NCBI RefSeq assembly: GCF_028618435.1
Contig: NZ_JAQISW010000002.1
Location: 204,001-268,000, forward strand
DNA: 64,000 nucleotides
Direction of reading: 5' to 3'
From: Bartonella sp. MM73XJBT.G
Lineage (GTDB): Bacteria; Pseudomonadota; Alphaproteobacteria; Rhizobiales; Rhizobiaceae
Position 1 is the stretch's first letter. Each line of letters starts with the position of its first letter. Shown here piece by piece: positions 39,148 through 49,139 of the stretch. A program made the position numbers and the translations under genes. Under the pieces are notes generated by a model that was not told the origin of the DNA, made no database searches, and worked only from the letters and a program-made list of their open reading frames with translations.

Positions 39148-40974
39148 TCATAATGCAACAACACGATACACAGTCTTTGGAAAGCGACTGACCATTCGCA
39201 TCATCCAGTCCTGTTTATTAAGAACAGTATTAGAAATATAATAGTCCGTTAGCTCTGCAAATTGCTCAAATCCATATTTAGGTTCGCTTGCCATCTCTAA
39301 AATGATAAAATCATACTCTTTTTTAAATTCTTGTAATATGTGAGAAATATTATTTGAAAAATCTTGTGCAGAAACAGCGCTTGTTAATCCTTGAGGGAGA
39401 ATATCAACCCCCGTATCATAATCACGGTAAATAACGTCATGCAACTGAGCATTACCGGTTAAAATATCACTCAGCCCCCGATGTGGACCAATGACTTTCT
39501 CTATTTGTTGGCCAGAGATATCAACCAACAAAATTGTTTTGTTCTCTTTTATAAGATGAAGTGAAAGTTTTGCCGCTGTCCGCGCTGCCTCTGGTCCAAT
39601 GATTGAAATAACAGTTGAAGCACGCCATTTCAAAACATCAGATAATCCCTCTATCGTAATAAAGGCTTCAAGATTTTTCACTTCTTGAGAAACTAAAATA
39701 TTCTCATTTTTCTTGAGGGCATTTTCTTTAGACTTCAAATCCTCTTCTGAGAGTTGATTTTTTTTGCTTCTAAAGCATGGATAAAATAATACTATTCCGA
39801 GCAAAAGAGTAAGGAAGCTCGCCAATGCACTCACAAGAATATTTTTTCCATAAAGAGCCATAAAAGAAATTGGCGCTAACGTTGTTGGCACAACCACTTG
39901 GATCTTTGTATTTTGCAAGAGAAGAGAATCATCATTCACCCCCCGATATAAACCAATAACTTTTTCCTTCCCTTGAGTAGACTTACTCATCGCTTGATTT
40001 TGTACATCAATCTCTGCTTTTATTTTATTTTCAAACGCGTTAAAGATTTGATCCAAAGAATGTGATTGATCTTTTACAAAAAAGCTCATCTTTTTTTTGA
40101 GCTGTTTTTCTAACTCCGTTGCAATAATTTCATCTGAATGAACTTGGTCAACGATCTGTGAAATTTTATTTTTTAATTGATAAGAAACCGCCTCTAACTC
40201 CGCAGTCATGGCCTTAATTTGAGGATGTGTCCACCCTAATTGCGCAGCCATGTGTGCTCTTTGTGCTTCCAAGAGATTACGTTTAGATTCCAGAGATACA
40301 ATTGCTGAATTGCCTGCAATAAATGATAAAGACAGTAAAGACTGCCCTTTTTCACGCATCATGTTAATTGTTGAATTCAAACTTGTTAAATGAATACGCT
40401 TTAAAGTTGCTTGCGTTAATTGCAGTGAAAGATCATGAAGCTCTGTTTGTTTGACACCATGCTGAATAAAAGAATCAACAGAAGCACGAAATTCCTGCAT
40501 AACATTAACGATCGCAGTATTATCATATCGCTTGTCTTTTAATTTCTCATTTAACAAAGATTGTTTTTGTTTTACGATTACTTGTGAAAATGTAGAAAAC
40601 CAAGCTTCCACCCCCCATTGAGCTGCTTCAGGTGTTTCAGCTTCGAAAGTAAGATTAATAAGATCACCATGACGCGATAAACGAATATTTTCCTGTTTTT
40701 TTTTCTTATAAAAAGCAATTAAAGAAAAATGCGAATCATCTAAAAATATAGGCTGCGAAAACAAAAATGTGATAATATTGTCTTGTTTTTCAATTGGAAG
40801 TGGCTTTCCTACAGAATCAGATAATGAAAATACTAAAGTTGCTTGGTAACCACGAGGTTGAATAAAATAATACAACAAAATAAAAGAGATAGACAGAATT
40901 TGTAACAGCAAAACAATCAAAATGTTTCGCCATACTGTGCGTACGAACAGTCTTTTATTGCATTTAAGACTCAT
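39148..40974 (-). CDS. Wzc/GumC-like polysaccharide chain-length protein with degenerate kinase domain
   Basis: This protein has about 608 residues from ATG 40974. The N-terminal membrane helix (ILIVLLLQILSISFILLYYF) is followed by a Wzz-type periplasmic region with long coiled coils, a second helix (ILVSALASFLTLLLGIVLF, about residues 370-390), and a cytoplasmic nucleotide-binding-like domain. That domain keeps the Walker A' strand (TILLVDISG), but the P-loop position reads IIGPEAARTAAKL, without the GK[ST] needed for ATP binding. No Tyr-rich tail is present. It thus resembles a polysaccharide co-polymerase fused to a pseudo-BY-kinase. No glycosyltransferases are adjacent. Confidence 0.75.
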   Translation of the reverse strand: MSLKCNKRLFVRTVWRNILIVLLLQILSISFILLYYFIQPRGYQATLVFSLSDSVGKPLPIEKQDNIITFLFSQPIFLDDSHFSLIAFYKKKKQENIRLSRHGDLINLTFEAETPEAAQWGVEAWFSTFSQVIVKQKQSLLNEKLKDKRYDNTAIVNVMQEFRASVDSFIQHGVKQTELHDLSLQLTQATLKRIHLTSLNSTINMMREKGQSLLSLSFIAGNSAIVSLESKRNLLEAQRAHMAAQLGWTHPQIKAMTAELEAVSYQLKNKISQIVDQVHSDEIIATELEKQLKKKMSFFVKDQSHSLDQIFNAFENKIKAEIDVQNQAMSKSTQGKEKVIGLYRGVNDDSLLLQNTKIQVVVPTTLAPISFMALYGKNILVSALASFLTLLLGIVLFYPCFRSKKNQLSEEDLKSKENALKKNENILVSQEVKNLEAFITIEGLSDVLKWRASTVISIIGPEAARTAAKLSLHLIKENKTILLVDISGQQIEKVIGPHRGLSDILTGNAQLHDVIYRDYDTGVDILPQGLTSAVSAQDFSNNISHILQEFKKEYDFIILEMASEPKYGFEQFAELTDYYISNTVLNKQDWMMRMVSRFPKTVYRVVAL

Positions 40975-41118
40975 CTTTATTTTAACCAGCAAAATACTTC
41001 TTCATATCGTTTTATTAAGAGAAAGTAGTAACTATCCTCTTAACTTGCAGCCATATTATTTTGAGATAAGAAAAACATAAAATTTGAGTAAAAAATTTCA
41101 ACAATAGCTTTTAAAAAC

Positions 41119-42462
41119 TTAATTCATATTTTTTTTGATGCTCTCTAGTTGTTTTTTTGCTTCAGAAGTAAGAACGGCTCTAATGGTAACAGAGCCATCA
41201 TCATGTCCTTCCTGCTTTATTTCTGCAGAGTTTTCATAAAACCAATCAATAAGCGACATTTCATGAGGTTTTAAAAGATATTCAATGCTTTTCACCTCTC
41301 CAAAAATTTGCTTTTCAATAGTTCTTAATAATTGATCGAGTCCGTCCCCTTTAAGAGCTGATACCATTAGAGCAGGATTTAGTCGTGTTTTCGCGCTCGT
41401 TTGTAAAACATTCAATGCTTGCTCATCTAACATATCAATCTTATTCCAAACTTCTATGATATGCTCTGTATCATCAATATCGATATCAAGACTTGAAAGC
41501 ACTTCTAAGACATCTTGGGCATGGGCTCGATGATCAAGATCTGACATATCTCTTACATGCAGAATAAGATCCGCCTCAACCACTTCTTCAAGGGTTGCTC
41601 TAAAAGCTGCAATCAAATTTGTTGGCAAATTAGAGATAAAACCTACAGTATCAGATAAAAGAATAGTTTTTCCATGGGGAAGAACAACTTTGCGCAAAGT
41701 CGGATCAAGCGTTGCAAATAACATATTCTTTGCTAAAACATCAGCACCGCTTAAACGGTTAAAAAGAGTTGACTTTCCTGTGTTCGTGTATCCAACCAAA
41801 GCAACAACAGGATAGGATGTTTTTTTTCTTTTTGCTCTATGAAGTGTACGTGTTTTAATAACCGTTTCCAATTCGCGGCGAATACGAATAATTTTTTCTT
41901 GTAAAAGACGCCTATCTGCTTCAATTTGCGTTTCACCAGGTCCACCTAGGAACCCACGCCCCCCTCGTTGCCGTTCCAAGTGTGTCCAACTCCGCACAAG
42001 CCGCCCTTTTTGATAGGACAAATGTGCCAATTCTACTTGCAAAACCCCTTCTTTTGTTCGTGCACGATCACCAAAAATTTCAAGAATCAAAGCTGTTCTA
42101 TCAATAACTTTACAATTCCATAATTTTTCCAAATTACGCTGCTGCACTGGCGTTAAAAAGTGATCTATAATCGCAAGCTCAATAGAATATTCATCGATAT
42201 AATCGGCAAGCACATCTGCTTTACCTTTTCCAAAGAGAGTCGCAGGACGGGGTGTTGTAATATTAATTGTTTCATAACTAACAACTTCTAACCTTATAGC
42301 ATGCGCTAAGCCCAATGCCTCTTGAACGCGAGAAGATATAGAACACTCCCTCAAAGAGTTTTCAATTCTATTCTCTTGAAAAATTGGTATCACAACAAGT
42401 GCGCGCACTTGTTTTATAATTTGCGAAAATACTCCTCCTAATCTCTCATTTTTATTTACCAT
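41119..42462 (-). CDS. hflX: GTPase HflX
   Basis: HflX is a ribosome-associated GTPase that splits stalled or heat-damaged 70S ribosomes. It has 447 aa. The N-terminal HflX domain contains TRPATLFGKGKADVL and ELAIIDHFLTPVQQRNLEK. The linker GGRGFLGGPGETQIEADRRL is the family hallmark. The G domain has GYTNTGKSTLFNRL (G1), DTVGFISNLP (G3) and NKIDML (G4). It lies 55 nt downstream of hfq, the conserved hfq-hflX pair. Confidence 0.97.
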   Translation of the reverse strand: MVNKNERLGGVFSQIIKQVRALVVIPIFQENRIENSLRECSISSRVQEALGLAHAIRLEVVSYETINITTPRPATLFGKGKADVLADYIDEYSIELAIIDHFLTPVQQRNLEKLWNCKVIDRTALILEIFGDRARTKEGVLQVELAHLSYQKGRLVRSWTHLERQRGGRGFLGGPGETQIEADRRLLQEKIIRIRRELETVIKTRTLHRAKRKKTSYPVVALVGYTNTGKSTLFNRLSGADVLAKNMLFATLDPTLRKVVLPHGKTILLSDTVGFISNLPTNLIAAFRATLEEVVEADLILHVRDMSDLDHRAHAQDVLEVLSSLDIDIDDTEHIIEVWNKIDMLDEQALNVLQTSAKTRLNPALMVSALKGDGLDQLLRTIEKQIFGEVKSIEYLLKPHEMSLIDWFYENSAEIKQEGHDDGSVTIRAVLTSEAKKQLESIKKNMN

Positions 42463-42517
42463 AGCAATCTAAGTACTTTATAAAATGGGATAAGAGGTTT
42501 ATCTTAAAATGATGTGT

Positions 42518-42757
42518 TTATTCAGGACTTTCTCCTTCAAACATCTGTACAGGCTGTCCGGGCATAATTGTAGAAATAGCATGCTTATAAACCAATTGCG
42601 CGTGTCCATCTCGGCGCAAAAGGACACAAAAATTATCAAATGAAGTTACAATACCCGTGAGTTTAACGCCATTAACAAGAAAAATGGTAAGGGAAATTTT
42701 CTGCTTACGCACCGTATTTAAAAATACATCTTGCAGGTGTTGTGATCGCTCTGCCAT
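42518..42757 (-). CDS. hfq: RNA chaperone Hfq
   Basis: Hfq is the hexameric Sm-like RNA chaperone that pairs small RNAs with mRNAs. It has 79 aa: Sm1 region [25 protein letters not shown] with [15 protein letters not shown], and the Sm2 motif YKHAISTI. The C-terminal tail is short, as in other Rhizobiales. It is the first gene of the hfq-hflX unit. Confidence 0.97.
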   Translation of the reverse strand: MAERSQHLQDVFLNTVRKQKISLTIFLVNGVKLTGIVTSFDNFCVLLRRDGHAQLVYKHAISTIMPGQPVQMFEGESPE

Positions 42758-43447
42758 TATTCTTACACCTTCATCTCGATTGCATAAAATATTCGTGCAT
42801 GCATATCGACTGAAAAATATTCAATTGTCAACGTAGAAGCTTCAAATTTCAGCAACAAATAACTGAAATTAGAAAAAAAACCGCTCTTTAAAGCAATAAC
42901 AAAGTACAGCTTATGAAAATCTATCATTAAATTAAAAATTTTTTTCACGTTTACTTTTTTATGAAATTACAGTTAAGAAACAAATTTTTATACATCCTAA
43001 TCTATTACAGATCTAAATCTATTACAAATGATGCACCCTTTCCTTTAGAATCAGTAAAAGTAAGCAGACAACAATTCGTTATCTAATAACATTTATTATC
43101 GAGCATCGATACTCAAAAATGCATTCGCACCGCATGATTTTTTGAACATTAATATATAATTGCCATTAAATTGTCTTTATCTCAAAGAAAATAAGTTAAT
43201 AAAGTTTTTTATAAACACAAGTTGTAAACAGTATTTTTGTCTTTTTAAAAATCAAATAATAAATTGTTTTTATTACATTTTTAAACCTTCTTAAACGGAG
43301 TATAAGATACTGCATTAACTTTATTTTGATAAGTTTTCAATTTTTTTTCCTGGGCATATTCCTTTCTAAATAATTAACAGCTAGTATGCGGAAATTATGT
43401 GGAAGAGCATGTATCCCTTTTTCCCTTTGTAAGAGTACGAGACGAGT
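42758..43447. other. Divergent upstream region hfq / giant coiled-coil gene
   Basis: About 690 nt, AT-rich, between two divergent genes. Both promoters must lie here; the small open frame 42763-42948 has no convincing coding character. Nothing else is recognised. Confidence 0.5.
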
Positions 43448-46400
43448 ATGGCACGCAGAACTAAATTGCAAACATTTGAAGTTGAAGTTGAAGAAGCCCT
43501 CACCAAAGCGATGAACTTTGATTTCGATGACACAGCATTTGAAACAATATCATCCAATAACTCTGAAAATATTGTTAATGTTGACGATTTGATTCAAAAA
43601 ATTGCAATGGCAGAAGAAGAGTTTTTTGCTGAAAATGGTCCTTCAACTTTTGTTTCTAATATTCATGATGATGCTGTTATTGACAAATCCGTTATTGGGC
43701 AGCTTTTTGCTCCAAAACCTTCATCTGATATTTCAGGGGGAACGGTTCACAATACGTTATTGTCAACGAAACTTTTTCCTGCAAATGATGATATAACAAG
43801 CCCTGTGAATTCTGGACACTTAAGGCAACGTTCTTCCTCTCGAATCTATTGGTATACAACAGCGCTTAGTGCTTTATGGGCAACAGGAGGAGCTTTTATT
43901 GCGCATAAGCTCGCCCCTGCCGGACTCAGTTCCTTGTCTAATATCGGCACTTTTTTGACATCCCAAACAGGACTTGCTGTAGCGGCCGGGACAGCAATTC
44001 CTATCCTTATATCTTGGGGCGTTGCTCAATTAACAAAACGTTCGAACGAATTGCATAATATTGCTCTTCTTATGACAAATGCTGCACAACGCCTTAGTGA
44101 GCCACAACAATTATCTGAAAAACAAGCTATTGCTATAGGGCAAACCATTCGTGAAGAAGTCGCGGCAATGAATGAAGGTATTGAACGTACCCTCGGACGT
44201 GCTGTTGAACTTGAAGCAATCATACAAGGTGAAGTTCACAACCTAGAACAAGCCTATGCTGAGAATGAATCACGCATTCATACACTCATCAAAGAATTGA
44301 GTAATGAACGCATAGCCATCTTGAATCATGCCGATCGTGTACAATCAACGATTAAAGGAACTCAAGAACAACTGAGCGATGAATTTGGCTTGGTTTCCTC
44401 TAAAATTGTAACCAATGTTGAAAAGCTTGCACAAACTCTTTCTCAAACTTTACAAAAACAAGGTGAAGACCTTGTTGAAAAACTTTCCTATGCTGGTGAT
44501 AGTGTAACAAATCAGCTTGTTGAAAAATTTAATAAAACAACAACACAAATTCAGAAGAAAAATACAGAATTTTTCGATGAATTAGAAAAAAACTTTGATA
44601 GTTTTGCAAAACAATTTGATCATAATGAAAAACAAATAGAAAAAACCTTTAATGAAACAGCAACAAAAGCAGAAGTGCATGCTGCTAAAATTGCAACACA
44701 TATACAAGCAGTAGCAGATCAAACTTTGCACGTTGTCGATGAAAAGTTTAACGCTTTAGATAAAGCTCTTCTTGATCGCAATAATCAATCTCTACAGAAT
44801 TTTGATGAGAAGATTTTAAAGCTTGAGGACCAAGCGCATAAACTCTCTTCTGAGTTTGATAATGTAACTTCGCAAGCAATTGGAGCCTTTGAACAACGTT
44901 TAGCAACTGTTGATCTTTCTCTAAAAAAACACAGTAACTCCATTATTGATTCCTTCATAGAACGTAGTCAAGCTTTAGAGGATAATGCGGAAGAACTTGG
45001 TAAGTTCTTGGAATCTCATATTTTGAAAATAAATGAAAACCTCCAAGAAAAAACAGCAGACATTACCCATGCATTTATAAATGGACGTGAAACTATTTTA
45101 TCTGCAATTGATAAAAGTAAAGAAAATCTGAGAGAAGAAATTCAATATGTCGACAATGCCATTGTTGATATTATACAAGAACGTTCACAAGATTTTAAAT
45201 TGCAGCTTTCTGATCAACGAGCCATCATGGCAGATATGCTTGATAATGAGAAGAATAAAATCGCTGATGCATTAAGAAATCAGATTGATATCTTAGTCCA
45301 AAATACTTCTCATATTGAAAAAGTTTTGACTGACAATGCTCTACTCGTTGATAAACAATCTGAAAATCACATTGAAAATATCACTCAATGCACTAACAAG
45401 CTGCAAGAAGTCATTGTACAAAGCTGCAATACAACGCAAGATGCTTTAGAAGCTCAAGCGAGAAATATTGATATCCGTGCCGATGCTCTGCGTGACTCTT
45501 TAGCAATTAATAGCTTTTCTCTCAATGAAGTTCTTGCTGATCAAGCACGCACACTCGAGCAACGCATGGAAACAATCCATAACCTTATCGCAAAAAGTGA
45601 TATACGGGTCGATGTTGCGTTGAAACAACAAATAGATTTAGTTGAGAGTGCAATTATCGCCAATAATAAAAACATTACTGAAACCGTTCAAGGTCATATC
45701 AAAAGCCTCGAAAGCCATGCCGAAATTTTAAAGAATACTCTCTCTCAATCGAGTGGTGTTCTCTTTGAAACACTTGAAACACGCATGGAATCATTTGATA
45801 CAAATTTAGAAGATTGTGCACATAAAATTTTTGAACGGACAACAACGCTAGAGGAAACATTATCTGAAAAATTTAGCCAAGTCTGTGAGGCTATTGATAT
45901 ACAAACATCTGTTATTGAGGAACGTTCTGACACGTTAAAAACGTCTCTCATGCTTAGTAATGAGCAAAGTCAGATAATTCAACAAGCGCTGGAAAGCAGT
46001 GTTGACAATTTGCGTGTTAGCTTAGAAAATTCTGTTAATACAGTCACGGATGGTCTGCATAATGAGATTATAAAAGCTTCTGATATTCTTTCTTCTACGG
46101 GGGAACAAATTCTCTCTTCTGTTACGAATGTTACCGCACAAGCTGAAAATATTCTTTCAGAGTCGGGCAATCGCATTGTATCAAACGTTAAGAAAACAGT
46201 TTATGATACCAGTGAAAAAGTTCTGTCTGTTTTGTCTGAACAAACAGCACATACTGTTGAAGCTTTCACAACAGCCAGCCATAATGCACAAGCATTATTG
46301 AATGAAGCAATTCACACATCAACAACCACAATAGAGCAAGTCCTTAATGAACGTTGTGATGTTCTTCATTATTCTATGCAAAGTCTTAAAGATAATTTAG

Positions 46401-48007
46401 GATATCAGCTTTCTGATGTAACAAGCCGTCTGGAAAATGCGAAGAATCAGACAGCAACACAAATTTCAGAACACGTTGGAAAAATAACAGATCTGACAAA
46501 TCACTTAAATCAAGCAGCACAAAGCACGACAGAATCTATTGATTCTCTAACACAACATATCGGTGAACAACTCTCTCTCTCTACACAAGATGCAGAACAA
46601 AGAATTTATGCACATAGTGAATCTTTAGTGAATAGCTTGAACAAAGCGAACTCTGAAACACTTCAAACAGTAACAGCTATGAAGGAAGAGCTTGTTAATA
46701 ATGTCTCATCCATCTTACAGCAGTTGAATCAATCAATTTACAGCTTCCAAGAGAATAGTAATGTTTTATTATCAGCCGTTCAAAATATTGATGGTCAGTT
46801 TAATGAAACTACGAATAATTTTTTCCGCAATACAAATCAAGTAGCGGAGCGTTTATCAGCCTCAAATCAAACTCTTAATAATAATGTTGAAATTCTACAA
46901 GGACTTTCAAACAACACCTTTGAACAAATTAATCATATAACGAACAGTTTTGGTGAACATGCGAAAACACTTTCCCAAACTATTCATGTTCTTGAACAGT
47001 CTGAAAATTCACTCAGTGCAACACTTGAAGAAAAACATAATACACTTTCTACATTAAGTGATGCTCTTGTTTCAAAGTCTCATGAAATTAATCAAATGAT
47101 TGAGCATTACGAAAAAATATTCAACTTAGCCCTTGAGCGCTCTGATAAAAATGCGCGTAACGCCACAGATTCATTTCAACAATCCCTTAATGGGCTTATT
47201 AGTGAAGCGTCAACGCGTTTTTCAGAAGCAGCAGAAGATATACGTCGCTCCGCGGATGAAGTTCGTTTAGAGCTTTCAAAGATTAATAATGATATTCATG
47301 AAAATGCTAAACAGCTTCCTGAAAAAACAAAAGAAACAACGCAAACAATTCGTACAGCTTTGAATGAGCAAATTACAGCATTAAAAGATCTCGTCAGTGT
47401 TATACAACATGATCAAAAGGGTGCAAAAGAACAGTTAATATCAGCATTTCCTCCATCTTCAATGCTTAATAAGAGAAGTGAGAGTTCCCCTGAGCCTATT
47501 AAAAAAATCATACCCCCTAAACCTGTTTTGCAACAAGATCAAAACAAAAAAAGACCCAATAAATGGGTATCAAATCTCTTAGAAAGAGCTTCACGTGAAG
47601 AAACATTTTATGATGAAACCTCAAATGATGCTGTTTTAACATCAGTTCAAACAAAACCACGTCCTACAAACAGTTCTCTTAACGCGTTAGCATCAGGTAT
47701 CGTGCAAGCGATTAATCATAATGCCATTGTTGATCTATGGGATCATTATCAACGTGGCCAAAAAAACATCGTAACGGAGTACCTTTATACCTTGAATGGA
47801 AAAACAATATTTGAAATGATTAAGAAAAAATATATGAGCGATTTTGAGTTTAAACGTTCAGTGAATCAATATGTTTCAGATTTCGAAAAGCTCTTACGTG
47901 ATATATCACGCAGTTCTGGTTCTTCCAACTCAGTTCGCAAATACCTGATATCAGATACAGGAAAAGTTTATACCATGCTTGCTCATGCAAGTGGACGAAT
48001 CCAATAG
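43448..48007 (+). CDS. Giant membrane-anchored coiled-coil protein (GPR/RgsE-like)
   Basis: This 1519-residue protein has an acidic disordered N-terminus (1-125) and two hydrophobic segments (about 135-154 and 172-194) that form a membrane hairpin. About 1,150 residues of apolipoprotein-like amphipathic helix follow, with irregular repeats and few Pro. A Lys/Pro-rich linker (about 1,380-1,400) leads to a compact C-terminal domain (HYQRGQKNIVTEYLY to HASGRIQ). Architecture and size match the growth-pole-ring protein GPR of Agrobacterium and RgsE of Sinorhizobium, which organise polar cell-wall growth. The assignment rests on architecture and taxon, not a database hit. A terminator-like hairpin follows. 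Confidence 0.7.
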   Translation: MARRTKLQTFEVEVEEALTKAMNFDFDDTAFETISSNNSENIVNVDDLIQKIAMAEEEFFAENGPSTFVSNIHDDAVIDKSVIGQLFAPKPSSDISGGTVHNTLLSTKLFPANDDITSPVNSGHLRQRSSSRIYWYTTALSALWATGGAFIAHKLAPAGLSSLSNIGTFLTSQTGLAVAAGTAIPILISWGVAQLTKRSNELHNIALLMTNAAQRLSEPQQLSEKQAIAIGQTIREEVAAMNEGIERTLGRAVELEAIIQGEVHNLEQAYAENESRIHTLIKELSNERIAILNHADRVQSTIKGTQEQLSDEFGLVSSKIVTNVEKLAQTLSQTLQKQGEDLVEKLSYAGDSVTNQLVEKFNKTTTQIQKKNTEFFDELEKNFDSFAKQFDHNEKQIEKTFNETATKAEVHAAKIATHIQAVADQTLHVVDEKFNALDKALLDRNNQSLQNFDEKILKLEDQAHKLSSEFDNVTSQAIGAFEQRLATVDLSLKKHSNSIIDSFIERSQALEDNAEELGKFLESHILKINENLQEKTADITHAFINGRETILSAIDKSKENLREEIQYVDNAIVDIIQERSQDFKLQLSDQRAIMADMLDNEKNKIADALRNQIDILVQNTSHIEKVLTDNALLVDKQSENHIENITQCTNKLQEVIVQSCNTTQDALEAQARNIDIRADALRDSLAINSFSLNEVLADQARTLEQRMETIHNLIAKSDIRVDVALKQQIDLVESAIIANNKNITETVQGHIKSLESHAEILKNTLSQSSGVLFETLETRMESFDTNLEDCAHKIFERTTTLEETLSEKFSQVCEAIDIQTSVIEERSDTLKTSLMLSNEQSQIIQQALESSVDNLRVSLENSVNTVTDGLHNEIIKASDILSSTGEQILSSVTNVTAQAENILSESGNRIVSNVKKTVYDTSEKVLSVLSEQTAHTVEAFTTASHNAQALLNEAIHTSTTTIEQVLNERCDVLHYSMQSLKDNLGYQLSDVTSRLENAKNQTATQISEHVGKITDLTNHLNQAAQSTTESIDSLTQHIGEQLSLSTQDAEQRIYAHSESLVNSLNKANSETLQTVTAMKEELVNNVSSILQQLNQSIYSFQENSNVLLSAVQNIDGQFNETTNNFFRNTNQVAERLSASNQTLNNNVEILQGLSNNTFEQINHITNSFGEHAKTLSQTIHVLEQSENSLSATLEEKHNTLSTLSDALVSKSHEINQMIEHYEKIFNLALERSDKNARNATDSFQQSLNGLISEASTRFSEAAEDIRRSADEVRLELSKINNDIHENAKQLPEKTKETTQTIRTALNEQITALKDLVSVIQHDQKGAKEQLISAFPPSSMLNKRSESSPEPIKKIIPPKPVLQQDQNKKRPNKWVSNLLERASREETFYDETSNDAVLTSVQTKPRPTNSSLNALASGIVQAINHNAIVDLWDHYQRGQKNIVTEYLYTLNGKTIFEMIKKKYMSDFEFKRSVNQYVSDFEKLLRDISRSSGSSNSVRKYLISDTGKVYTMLAHASGRIQ

Positions 48008-48014
48008 AAGATAA

Positions 48015-48050
48015 GAAGAGTGGAGAAAATATTTTTTCACTTTTCTTTTT
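48015..48050 (+). terminator. Probable terminator of the giant coiled-coil gene
   Basis: The stem GAAGAGTG/CACTTTTC (one mismatch) encloses an AT-rich inner stem and is followed by TTTTTT. It begins 8 nt after the stop codon. Confidence 0.5.
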
Positions 48051-49139
48051 ACAGTTATCTTAATTGCTCATCACAGAATGCTTTGCAATCAACTTAGAGC
48101 TTTGTACTTCAAAGACTGGTAATTGGCACGCGTTTTTCTTTGATAACCTAAGTGATAACACTAAAGAAAGTATAATAACTTATTCAACAGCCTATCATTC
48201 TTAAAAATGATAAAACATATTTTCTACTTCTTTATCCTCCATTTAATCCTTTTATTTTTTTATAGTTTTATAAAGAAACAAAACCGATAACATTATTTTA
48301 TTTGCTAATTCTCAAAATTTTTTGTGCTTTTTATTAAAATAGCTCATAAGAAATATCTCTATTTCTTTCTTAAAGGTTTTTTATCCACATATTATTCTCG
48401 TTTGAAATATATAAGTAAACATTTTTTATTATATAGACAAATTTGGAATGGATGAATCTTATTGTATCCAAATTTCCCATTCAACATATGAGATATTTCA
48501 TTCTAAATTATAAAGTAATGTGCTAGACAGAATATATAAATCATGTATAAAATGTGCACCATAAGTTTTTTTAAGTGACATCTTTGTTTATTATAACACA
48601 TGACTTACCAGTATATAAAAAATACAGCTCTAAACGATTAGTAATTCAATTGAACAATAAACAACACACTTCCATTTTTAAAGTTCCCATTTTCTTATAA
48701 AGAGCTGAACAAACAGTCTATAACTTCCAAATTTCTGTTTTAAAATTCTTCTAGATCCGTATAGAACTTTTTATAAAATATATATTTTATAAAAAGCAAA
48801 TGAAATGAACCGTAAACGCTCTTCTGTTCTTTCCTTATTTTGTGAGCATTGCAAAAACAATAATGGCTTGGTAATGTAAGCATTATTAAATATTTTATTT
48901 GTTTGTAGACTCATCAATTTTTACGCACTTTATTAAGGAAAGAAAACAAACGTGCTGCTGTCGATAAAATTATTTATGCGCATAAATGAAAAAAAACATC
49001 AAACTGGTTTTACGATCTGGAAGAATTTTCTCATGCTCATGCATTTTGGTATTCAGAGAAATGAGGATCTATTAGTGGACAAAACCTTATCGTAGATGGA
49101 ACACTCATATAAACACACACTAACTTGGATATCATAAAA
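48051..49139. other. Long intergenic region before maeB
   Basis: Almost 1.1 kb of very AT-rich DNA. I see no gene, RNA or repeat that I can support. Such long empty gaps occur elsewhere in this window and often contain decayed genes, but no homology is visible here. Confidence 0.5.

Noticed and set aside
42763..42948. 61-codon reverse frame upstream of hfq
   Set aside because: No ribosome site or recognisable sequence; it is more likely part of the hfq leader/promoter region.
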